A stretch of 64,000 bases of DNA, taken from Cycas panzhihuaensis. Taxonomy: Eukaryota; Cycadophyta. The notes beneath the pieces were generated by a model, which was not told the origin of the DNA, made no database searches, and worked only from the letters and a program-made list of their open reading frames with translations. How positions within the stretch are numbered: position 1 is the stretch's first letter; every line of letters begins with the position of its first letter. The position numbers and the translations under genes were made by a program. Positions 44,526 through 54,993 of this stretch are shown here, in pieces. The stretch lies in the NCBI GenBank assembly GCA_023213395.1, contig CM041465.1:198159741-198223740 (forward strand), read 5' to 3'.

Positions 44526-47346
44526 TGATGTGAAATGTGACACATCCATATATTCTAATAAGAAGAAAAGATCAGAATATAAAAAACTTCTTAAGATGAA
44601 AATAAAGAGTGGTCCTTGCTCCTACCAAAAGGATTCCCTAAAGAAAGGAGAATAGAAAGGGAAAGAAGGGGAATGGTTGTGACACACAAAGCTCCCTACT
44701 AGTGAGTCCTCAGTATGGTTACCAATGAAACAATACTAAGGCATGGGAGAAGTGATATCATTGAAACCTAACAAATGAGCCTAGGGCAAATGTGGTAAGC
44801 TAAAAGGGAAGACAACACTCCACACCCTACCTAAGGTGTTTGGACACCTCTAGGTGCAAAAAACAAGGTAAGCAACAACCATAAGAAGTGGCTATACTAC
44901 TACCTAGGATAACCCAAATAAGAGCAGACACATGGAGGAGGTTTCAGTCCCTAATTTCCAAGGCACTTATAATGACCTAAAGAAAAGAAAGATGAAATGG
45001 ATGAATTGCACACCTATGAGTCTCTTCTACCTGGTGTATACAAAGGGAGTTTTAGCTAATACGATGCTACACCCTACGAGCTCAGGAACCCATGATATTA
45101 CAATCTTTCCTTTGTTCTTAAATCTTGCACAAGAAGGGGAAAATGAGGATGGACCTATGTGTAATGCATGTGGTATGGATTTTGGTCACTAGTTTACCAC
45201 TTTTTCTTTCTTTTTTTTTGTTGTATTTTTGTCATTTCATTTTATTTATTGTATATTTTCTTTTTTGTTTTTTTGGATGTTTATCCTAAATGCAAGAAAT
45301 AATATGTAAAACATGAGGGATGAAGAAGAGTGATATTTGAAGAAACAAAATGAGAATAAAGGAAACCTTTACTTTTCTTCTTTTCTTTTTATTTTCAAGA
45401 AAAAAAGGGATTGAGTAAGATGAGAAAATAAAAGTGTAGAAAGGGGATGATTAATAAAAGGGTACCTCTCTCTCTTTCCCTTATTTCTTTTTTACTATTT
45501 CCTATTCCCTCAACCACAATATCCTTCTCTTTTTTTTTGTCTCTTATATCTTTTCTCTTTCTTTCTTTCTATTTAAAAATGAAGTAAAACCAAATCAAAG
45601 GTTGTGGCAAGGATAAGAAGAGAAGGGATGCATACCTGTGACAATGATGTCTAATGGAGACAAATCTCATATCCTCATTGCCCATGGGACTGATTTAATG
45701 ATAAATGGCAAGGGTTCACTTACCTCCCCGTAAGATAAATATGGTAGCATTTCCACTTACTAATTTCCCTTATGACAAAATGGAAGAAAGACACAAAGAT
45801 AAAAAAAAAACAAATTCAAGAAACCCAAAGGAAACTTCAAATTAGAATAGTTGCCACTTACCTCTTCTATGGATGATTACAACCTACAATAATGATAAGC
45901 TTGTCAAACCAATAACTATTCTTCCTTCCTGCACATGGATTAGCTTTCTCTCCTAAAGGCATACAACATGCATAAATATATCACTCAATAATGAGGCAAC
46001 TAGTAATGTCATATAAACTATGGAATAAGAAAATACCACCAACAAACTAGCAATCACAAAATAAGAATAATAAAGGAGATATAGTTAAGAGCCTTAGAAT
46101 GACACCATCTTTGCTATATTATTGGTTCCCTAAGCCTTATTTAGGGGACCTCCCCATATGCTTGCATACTCATCTAACGAAAGAAGTTAGGTTTGACAAA
46201 TGAAGCAAAAAGGATAAATATCAAAAACATCCAAGATAGGGTAGCTCAATATCAAGCAAAGAAACTAGAAATATTAAGTAAAAATTTGAGCAATATGAGG
46301 TGGAGATAAGAGAAGAAATTAAAAGGACATTAGCCAACATGAATCATAAAAAATCCTCATAACATGGTAGAGGATTTGATGGAAGCGAGGAGGAAGACAA
46401 TAAATCTTAAATCTTAGGACTGGTTTACCATATCCTTTGTTGGAGAAGAGTGGCCACCATTGGCTACATAATAATCATCCTCAAGGCTTCCTTTAGCTTT
46501 TGTAGAAGTACACATTTAATTATTGCTATGCTTTGCTAAATGAGTCCTCAAATACTAGTAAATCTGGTGAAATTTTGGTAGCATCTCCCCAATAATTCCT
46601 ATCCATAATATATTTTTTGTCCACAACGTGAGAAAAATTACTCTAGAAAACTAGGGATCAATTAGGAGGCTTGAGAAGAATGGGTGCTCTAAACAAGAAA
46701 AGTCTAGGAAAAAGGGAAGATTTGGTAGTTGTTTCCACCTTCCAAGGTAGATATGAGTTACTTGGACTGATAGGGTCTGTTAGGGAGATGATTCAGGTGT
46801 ACTAATGGTAGAATGATATCAATTAAAACCAAATCTAGGTGCTATGACAATCATACCATGAATTCTTTAGTAGTACTGTGATGTTCTTAGTGGTATGACA
46901 ACATACACAGAAATCAAAATAGTACAACATAAAAAAGGAGATTTTAACTTGTTTTACTAAAGCATAGGCTGTTAAGTCTAGGGAACAAGGGTTTATGGAT
47001 GCTCACCTATCATTGGCATATGGAGATGAGGTAAAACAAGGCATAATATATAAAAGTAATCAATCAAAATAAGGGAACAAGCTACTTGTAAGCAAGAAGG
47101 CATCTATTTTTTAACTCAATAATATCAATGGAGAGACACAAGGGCCATGGACAATGTCCTACTCATGATCAGCTAAAAATAGGGGACATCGCCCAATCAA
47201 TCAAGAAAAAGTATCAAGCATCCATCTACCACATGAACCAAACACATGTAAATGAAATTAAAAGGTAGCAAGAAGGGTAGAAATTATACCTACACTTACC
47301 ATACTTAATCGATCATCCAAATTCCATTCCTAGAAGTCAGGAAATA
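44526..47346 (-). repeat. LTR C: 3' LTR of element CD (2.8 kb)
   Basis: It pairs with LTR D over its length (for example 44560-44660 with 55030-55120). The minus-strand start is TATTTCCTGAC next to a polypurine tract; the end is near TTTCACATCA. The open frame at 44932-45192 is broken in LTR D and is not called a gene. Long T- and A-rich stretches occur at 45200-45300. Confidence 0.8.
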
Positions 47347-47358
47347 TCACCCCCTTAG
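47347..47358 (-). other. Polypurine tract of element CD
   Basis: The minus strand reads CTAAGGGGGTGA followed by TATTTCC. Same layout as 13195-13206. Confidence 0.58.
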
Positions 47359-48240
47359 CAGTAGAACCTCTTTAAATCTGAACCTTGAAGATGGTAAAAT
47401 CTACCAACACAAATGAGAAGATATGCTTTAATAAGAATACAGATCAAAATGCATGTGGATGTCACATAGGGTTGTGGTTTCCATAATGGTACCTTATCAG
47501 CAGTACGTCAGAGGTAGGTTTCCCTAGGCTAGCCATATAGAGGTCCTAAGGTGGATACACACAAGCTAAGAGAGGTGGCTAATCGATGATCATATCACTC
47601 CCAAAGGCTAGTGGCTACATAATCCTAGTGTGTGCAAGAAAAGTGGGGCCATACATTGGGGGATTTTCCCCTATAGCATGATAGGGTAGACATCAGAGCC
47701 CAAAATAGGGGCATGCAAGCCCAAATCCCTTTGAATACAAGAGGATATACCTCTAATATCCAAAAGGAGGAAGGGGCCCAATGGGCTCGGGGTTAGTTTC
47801 CATAGGTTTACCTCATCAACAACTATCTTTTGGAGGTACAAATTTTTTATTTTTTATGTTTTAAATTTTTTTTATTTTTCTTTATATATGTATGTGTGTG
47901 TAGAATTTTATTGTTTTTTGTAATTTTTTAGATTTTGATTGCTTTATGATTTTTTTTTTTAAATTTTTGATAGTAAAGGTTTGCATGAAAAGTAAATGGC
48001 AATCGAAATAAAGATAATATGTATAAATGCATATACTAGTTTATCCTTGTTTTAGAGTTATGTGGTAGTTTAAACTCTTGCTAGAGCAAAAGGGGAAGCT
48101 TTAGTGGCATGAACTAGCTTTCGTAAAGGGCTATTGTAAGCTTGGGGGTTGCTACCATAATTTTACCTCAATAGTGAGTGCCCCTTAGAGGTGTGGCCAA
48201 GGGATACTTACTGTTATAAATGAAATAGCCTCAAAAGGTA
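47359..48240. other. 3' untranslated stretch of CD
   Basis: No gene. A T-rich and (TG)-containing patch lies at 47840-47960. Confidence 0.45.
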
Positions 48241-48244
48241 GCTC

Positions 48245-48690
48245 AATGGGCTAAGGGAGGGTTATCTACTAATGGCAAGTGGTGCTCAAGGATGAAATTA
48301 ACCAACCTATCAACCTCAATGTTAAGTCCACAGGGAATCTGATGGAAGTCAATGGAAAAGAACTAAGCCAGAAGGGATCTATCAGTCATGGCTAATAGTC
48401 TCAATTGAGGGCAAATAGAGTGGTAGACTTAGGTAAGCTAGGAGACAACAATCTAGGAATCATAGTGTAAAATAATAGAGCCATGATGAAAGTAGAGTGC
48501 ATTAATCAAAGCCTCAATGATAGTGGTGTGCTTGATCTCATTAGTAGTGGCTTCATGTAGATAGATCCCATATTGAACAAAAGTATACCCAAAGGGATCT
48601 TGAATGACCCAGCTACCAACAAAGGGCCCCAGATTCCCATGACTACCCCCATTGGTGTGAATGATCAATGCCATGGGGATATGCAATGAT
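48245..48690 (-). pseudogene. Second-type RNase H of element CD
   Basis: 48453-48686 reads on the minus strand MHIPMALIIHTNGGSHGN-LGPFVGSWVIQDPFGYTF, EATTNEIKHTTIIEALINAL and HYDS. The first Asp is replaced by Asn (TNGGS) and NEAEY has become NEIKH. Past a TAG the frame continues with LLAMTDRSLLA and FHQIPCGLNIEVDRLVNFIL, the C-terminal block of this RNase H type. It lies about 0.9 kb upstream of the polypurine tract with no RT or integrase near it. Homologues: 13720-14128 and 33190-33800. Confidence 0.8.
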
Positions 48691-49371
48691 AGCTTAAGAT
48701 AAAATCAATGAATAATGGGAAGGTGTAAGAATAAACAACCATCAATAAGAACTAAGGTGAGCACACAAATCTAACTAGAATGATGGAACCATTAGTCTTT
48801 GGGAACAACCAGTGACCAAACCAAAGAAACCTCCTCCAAAATCCATAAAGAGCAATAAGCTATGCTAAGTAGGGTTTGATCATGATTAAGACCATGGTGG
48901 ATCCAAGCACCTGGATCCAAACATCCTAAAATAGCCCAAACAACTAGACCTAAACTACATATCATAGATAGGGATGAGGCCATCATGCAACCTACCCCGA
49001 GAACCAAGTAGGTGGCAATAAATGTCACCTACTCAACACATACCCATATATACACATCATCATTTTTTTCTCTCGTCATCTTTTTTTTGATATGTCCTTT
49101 AAGACTTCTTTTCTCCCTTTTTTTTTGGATAGCTTCGAGAGGAGATATATAAATAAAGGCTTGAGTTGTATGAGTTAGGTGCAGTTGTATGCTAGACTAT
49201 AAAGGAACTAGGAAGAATGTTGTCATAATAATTTTTTAACATAGTAAGTTCTATGTCATAAGATCGAGCTAAAGAGGTCAAACTGCAAGGTGAAATAGGC
49301 AAGTCATGTAATAGTCTCAAGTATCATGAGTGGGGCATGCATGGAGCAGGGTCCTCTGGTAGGTGACCAAA

Positions 49372-49655
49372 AAGGACATGAGGGAAACAATCTAGGTAAC
49401 CAAGCTTAAACCATGAAAAATACCAATAAAACACCAATATCACTATAACATGCAAGAAAATATGTAGGGTAGTAAGGCTATCATGAAGTAATAGTCTCAA
49501 GTAATAGTCTCTGGGTCTAGGCAATTACTACCACCAAGGACATGAGGGAAACAATCTAGGTAACCAAGCTTAAACCGTGAAAAATCCCAATAAAACACCA
49601 ATATCACTATAACATACAAGAAAATATATAGGGTAGTAAGGCTATCATGAAGTAA
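49372..49655. repeat. 120-bp direct duplication (period 164)
   Basis: 49372-49491 and 49536-49655 match with only about four differences. The intervening 44 bases contain repeated TAGTCTCAAGTAATAG-like words. The copies are much closer to each other than the two LTRs of the host element are, so this duplication is recent. Confidence 0.85.
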
Positions 49656-50276
49656 AAAGTGAGTAGTGAGCTGCAGGGATGGTGAAGACTCTGCGAGTAA
49701 CCTGGAAGTACTTGGGGGTGATAATATGGTCTAAGTGATCAATGTAGTTACCAAGATATCAAGTATGATAGCATAAGAAGATTAAATACAAGTGAGAAAT
49801 AATGAGATATGAGGGTTAAATGATATTTGACACACATAGGGCCTACATGGGTGATAATTTAAGGATTAGGATGAAAAAGGGATTCAGTGGACTATAAATA
49901 CTTATAAGAGATTAGGTGGGTGCCCCAGGGACAAAAAGAATCACCTAGGAGAAAAAGGAAAAGTATGGCTAAAGATACAGACATGCGATTTGTCATTTTG
50001 AAGGTGTAGATCATAGAGGTCTAGGGGGAGCAGGACCATCTTAGGTTAAGGTATGATTAACTTGTAGACTACATGGTAGCATGGTCCTTGGGGACACATA
50101 TGACCATGCCATCATGTTAATTACTTAGACATGAAGGTCACCCATAGGATGAGGGGAGCAAGGCCAGGCCAACAGAGCGACTAAGGATGAGCCTAGGGTG
50201 TACATGGACCCCACCAGAGCATAGGAGGGAGAGGCCATGAGATGACACTCCATGAGGGAATGAATAGATACATATG

Positions 50277-50278
<2 letters not shown>

Positions 50279-50374
<96 letters not shown>
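50279..50374. repeat. (TA)48 microsatellite
   Basis: An uninterrupted TA run of about 96 bases. Both-strand open frames across it are artefacts of the run. Confidence 0.97.
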
Positions 50375-50375
<1 letters not shown>

Positions 50376-50958
50376 TGCTCTTTGTATAGTAGAGGAGAGT
50401 TGGGCCTCCAGGGGCATAGAGCTTAGATGCATGATTATACCCCCCTATAAGGATCCCAACCTCCTATTAGGATGATACGTCCCCATCCACCATGTACTTG
50501 ACACTTTTGGATATATATAGATATTCATGGGTGCCAATTGGCACCCCATCATTTGCTTTGTATCCTTTATATATTTGTTCTATGGATGTATCTTTATACG
50601 TATGTGATATCACTCCTATGTATGCATGCACTATGCTTATGTATATTTATTTTATCATAATCTCATGTATATGGAATCATAGCTTACACACACAACATAC
50701 ATCCACATTCCACATGAAATGGTATCACACATTTGGAGATCTAGTTTACACTCATGGTGGACTCTTATGCCATCTTATTATGGAATTGTCATCATCAACA
50801 CATTAGATAGGTTTAAAAGAGAACTTAAGATGAGGTGTTATACATTAGCATAACCCTCAAGATAGGGTGATCTAGGCTTACTTCATAGCCATGGAGAGGT
50901 AATAGATGCCATTCCCCCTATTCTAAGAATGGAGGAAAGCCTGGCCTTATGGGAAGGG

Positions 50959-51192
50959 ATAGTTTAGCCTCATTTCAAAGTAGATTGGTAGTTTAGGCTT
51001 GTACCATAGTAGGCTGATAATTTAAGCTCATGCTAGAGTAAGATTGGAAATTTAAGCTCATGACAAAGTAGGTTGGAACTTTAGGCTCATACTAGAGAAA
51101 ATCTATACTTTAGGCTCATATTAGAACAGGTTGGTAATTTAAGCTCATGCTGGAACAAGTTGGCAGTTTAGGCTTGTACTAGAGCAAGTTCT
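50959..51192 (-). repeat. Minisatellite, about eight units of 29-30 bp
   Basis: Units follow the pattern GGTAGTTTAGGCTCATG then CTAGAGCA-like sequence. They vary by substitutions and one-base indels. The monomer exists once at 18034-18055 and 5485-5505, at the corresponding place downstream of the protease. Confidence 0.85.
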
Positions 51193-51840
51193 CATAGCAC
51201 ACAATAAATGAGATAGGAGTAAGAGTGATTGTGGCTCAAAATTGGTCAATTTATTATGGCCACCCCAAGGAATCTCTCCTTGGAAAATGGCTTGGATAAG
51301 AGAGGGGGAGTGTACCCCTCTACTTTATCTTCATGGGTGTGAAGGTTTGGATGATCAAGATGGTGATTAATGGCCATCCTAGTGTTGTGGTAAGATAACC
51401 ACATCCTCAAATGATGAGATTCTTATACAAGTGAAAGAGGAGGTGGATTAGGGATTGGGGTATGATTATAAGGATTTAGTCTAAAAGAGGGGGGAATGTC
51501 AACAGAGGAAGGGATATCCTATGTCATGTTCAAATAATTAACTTGACATGGAGACTCGTCATATTCATCGTCAGACAAGGAGTCACTAAGGACCACCAAA
51601 TAACCATAACTTCTAACCCCTATATAAGAGAAACACACCAAACCATGGGAAGGGGGAGGAAGGGTTCCCTCATCATAAGGATGCACCTCATCCTTGAGTG
51701 GGTCATCCCGTTCCCCTATAGATCTAAAAATTACCTAGCATCGCTAGTGAGAAGGGTAATTAGGTGGAGGTTTACATGTTATGACTTTCATTTACCCTTG
51801 ATGGCTAAACTTAAGTTGCCCCTATCTTGAAGAGCACACT
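51193..51840. other. Protease-linker remnant of CD
   Basis: Collinear with 18120-18780 of element 1 and 5560-6230 of the left copy (for example about 51540-51600 with 18450-18520). On the minus strand it is the decayed protease-RT linker. The plus-strand open frame 51543-51830 is its shadow. Confidence 0.45.
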
Positions 51841-51844
51841 ACTG

Positions 51845-52150
51845 CTATCTAATCAATCTAAGGCCACCATAGAAGGAGGTTGTAATTGAACTCAATGTCT
51901 AAAATGACCACATCTTCTTAGACTATTTTATCCCCCAAGGTCAAGGGAAGATTAACCATACCCAAAGGGGCTTTTTCGAACCCATCATACCATTGGAACC
52001 TCTAGGGAACTAGCTTGAGGGCTTTAATTCCTAACTCCCCAAGCATACAAAATGACATCACATTGACAAAAGATCAATTGTTGATAACATACCTCTTGAG
52101 GGTAACTTCAAGTGTTTTGATGGTAATGGTAAAAGGATAGTGCCAATATA
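51845..52150 (-). pseudogene. Protease of element CD
   Basis: The minus strand reads LKRYVINN-stop-SFVNVM, MLGELGIKALKLVP, YDGFEKAPLGMVNLPLTLGD and VILDIEFNYNLLLW. The order matches the proteases of elements 1 and E. The active-site Asp is now Asn with a TGA inside the triad (where Gly or Arg is expected), and the final ILLG ends in Trp. It is inactive. It lies between the gag linker and the minisatellite. Confidence 0.68.
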
Positions 52151-53125
52151 CTTATGTATCCTTTGAGGAAGGAAGATTGCATGGATCAAATATGATAAGG
52201 TTTGGCCCATGAGTAGAGGAGGTGCTAACCATATGAATTAGGGTATCGTTGAGCCCTAGGTCTTCTAACAGGAGTGCCCTTTGATTAAGACAACTCTTTA
52301 GCATGTCCATCATGGGCATCTCAGCTAAAATAGTATACAAATCCTAAATGATAGAGAATGCCTTCCCTTTCATAGTAGGTTAGGGAAGAGAACACCTAAA
52401 ATCATACCTACCCGAGTGCACATGAATAATCTTTAGGACTATAGGTATCTCAGTAGGAGGAGAGTCCCTTGAGGTTGTTGTTGTGATATAAAGGCTTCTA
52501 CAGCCTCCTTAGTAGCCTAGGACCTTGTGATGGGATACACTTGGGTGGTCTCAAGTAATTAAGGACTCTCTTGCCCTTGCTCATGGTTTGAGAGGAGGTA
52601 ATGGATTAGGTAATAGGAATCGATGGGGAGGAGTCATCGACGAGTTCCTTCCCCTTCGATTGATTAGTAGGAGGGGTCTAGGTTGGCCTTATATTCCTAT
52701 TTCATCTCATTGATTATTAAATAGGATGATTTTATTGTTCATAATTTAGGAAAAGATCTTAGTGCATAGGTTGTTCAAAGTTTAGTTTAGACTCACCCTG
52801 TGGAGATAGGTCATGAGGAGAGGCTAATTTTAGCTATTATGTCTAACACCTAAAATCATCATGGGTGCATTACCATGAACTGAGCACTACTTCTTTTTTG
52901 GTAGGGGCCTCACCCTCTTAGGTTGAGGTGCAAAATTTTCTTCGCTTTTGGCAGGAAGAGTCTAGGTAGTTTGGTGAACCTAATTATATCTATTTTGAGA
53001 TTGATATGGCTCCTATGATGCTTGAGTTGGTTGTAACTTCAAGTCATGCACCATTCACTCAAATGATGGGACAGTCAAAGTTAAGGGGTCTAAAGTCTTA
53101 TCATTCGAACTAACAGGAGGCTTTG
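52151..53125 (-). pseudogene. gag-protease linker of CD
   Basis: 52152-52340 keeps a short frame (ILAEMPMMDMLKSCLNQRAL) collinear with 19140-19300. No zinc knuckle is clear. Many stops. Confidence 0.4.
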
Positions 53126-53129
53126 ACAT

Positions 53130-54500
53130 TTATTAATGAGTTCCCCTATTCTCACATGAAGAAGGTAGTGCCTTATAATGTTCTAAATTCTTTGTGACCT
53201 TCTTGAGGCTAGCTTGGATCTTAATAGATTGAAGTGATAAGCACTTGGCAATGGAAGAATTGCAAGTAGTCACCCCCTTTTTGATAACCTGGGCATTAAC
53301 TTCAAGTCTTAGGGCATCAACAAAAATGTTCCTCTTCAATTCCTTAGGTAGCATGGCCTTGGAAGAATGGAGGTCATGGAATTACTACATGAAATCATGA
53401 TTCATTTCATCATGACCTTGCTTTAAGGACAACAATGCTTTAACTCCATTTTTGAAGGGATGAGCCACATTAAAATAGTTGACAAAACTATCAACTAATT
53501 ATTGTAGCATGGAAATTAAATATGATAGTAACTGGTAAAACCACTTCAAGGCATCACCTTGAAGTGAATAAGGGAAAAGCTTTATTAATATATAATCATA
53601 GGACCAATAATCGATGTATGCCATGGTAAAATCCCTAACATGATTGGTCAGGTCTTGAGAGGAAGTGCCATCAAATTTAGGCACTTTTGGGGGATGTGGG
53701 GGAAAGTTAGTTTAGAGGGCCCCAAATACAAGTAGGTTAGACCTATAATCTATGAAAGGTTGTCCTCTAGGTTGGGCCAATAGATTAGGAGGGGGATGGA
53801 AGGATCCTCCTTGCAGAAAGTCACTACTCATCTTAACTGTATGAGTAGGGGAAGGGTTGGGCAGATAGCCTTGATATGCAACATCTCTAAATTGGGATGA
53901 TTATGGGGGTGGTCCTTTAAGTTAAGAGGAGGAGTAGGAAGGGCATGGAGGAGGTCGAGAATGCCTAGGTCCACCCCTTATATATGGATAATGATGAGGT
54001 TGGGCATCGTAAGTTATACTACGAGGTGCAGATGGGTGAGAAAAGGGAAGGATTCCCTAGAGGGAAACATCTTATAAAGATGGAAATGTTGATTGAGTAG
54101 GGGGAGGAGGCAAAGGATTTTACCCAAATGGTCCCCTAATAGGTAGGGCTACTCCATAAGGGTGGAGTGGATCAACCCTATAAGTAAGAAGGGGGTTAGA
54201 ACCCCCATGCCTCTAGGGTAATGATGTGTAACCTAGGGGCATGTATAAAGAGGGATCTGGCATTCAAGGATATAGATGATTGAGAGGCATACTTGATTGC
54301 CCTAGGTAATGAGGATGAGTAGAAGTTATATGTAAAGGTAAGAGGTGTAATAAGGTGGGCGGATAAATGAAAGAATGAATAGGGGTTATGGTCACTTTAT
54401 TACATGGAGGAGGAGCATCGTGAATTGGCTCACCTTTGGTCAATAAAGATTGAGATGCATGAGCCACTAGAGTAGTATCAGATGAAATAGAAGGTAAAGT
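53130..54500 (-). pseudogene. gag of element CD
   Basis: Minus-strand frames in order: 54264-54467 (Pro- and His-rich N-terminus), 53499-53684 with MPKFDGTSSQDLTNHVRDFT, YILIKLFPYSLQGDALKWFY, and 53133-53354 with LPKELKRNIFVDALRLEVNA and KCLSLQSIKIQASL. FDGTS...H, FP-SL-x-G-DALKWFY and the LPKELK segment define the retrotransposon gag core; this is the best preserved N-terminal half among the copies. Breaks lie between the fragments near 53360-53500. Confidence 0.75.
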
Positions 54501-54993
54501 ATAAGCAACAAATGATAGAGGGATGGCTAGAGAAGTTGTAGAAGAAGTTGTAAGGAACTGTTACAACCACCTAGGAGGAGGTTGGCTAGTGACCGTTTCA
54601 AAATGCTTCCTCAATGCTTCAACTAAATTACTAGGAGTAGTATGATTAGGGTTAAGGGAGGCCAAAGGCTTTCTTTCATGACCAGGATAAGAAGGAAAAT
54701 CATTGGTTATATGTTCATGATGTAATGAAGGATCATGGAGATGGGTTTCCTCATGGGAATAAGAATAAGGATGAATAATATTCCCTTCTTCTTGAGGAGG
54801 GTCTCAATGAAAGGGGTTATCACCTATGTGGGCAAGACCGTGATAAGGGTAGGGGGCTTCACCTTGAGGTCAATCATGTGCATAGGGTTGGTTAGCCTAC
54901 CCTTTAAGATATTCCTTTATTAATGACTCTTGGTCACTCAAATCAATGAAGGTGTAGGAGGTAGGAATGTGTAAAGAAGGTAGTCCATGTAGA
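54501..54993 (-). other. Leader of CD
   Basis: Between gag and LTR D. The primer site should end at 54993; the minus strand there reads TCTACATGGACTACCTTC. A TGG triplet lies six bases in, but I recognise no tRNA. Confidence 0.4.

Larger units (their letters stand above)
48691..50958. other. Spacer of CD: degraded antisense ORF zone
   Basis: It occupies the place of the antisense ORF of element 1, but only about 50090-50240 resembles the ORF tail (17130-17200). It contains a young 120-bp direct duplication and a long TA run. ORFs at 48792-49028, 49324-49524 and 50492-50806 are not conserved in element 1. Confidence 0.5.

Noticed and set aside
44932-45192. 86-codon ORF in LTR C as a host gene
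   Set aside because: It lies inside an LTR and its counterpart in LTR D (about 55390-55650) is broken.
48792-49028. 78-codon minus-strand ORF upstream of RNase H in CD as an env-like membrane protein
   Set aside because: Hydrophobic and Leu/Ser-rich by composition only; no counterpart in element 1 and no signal peptide or cleavage motif.
50193-50475. ORFs encoding Tyr-Ile repeats on both strands
   Set aside because: Pure artefact of the (TA)48 run.
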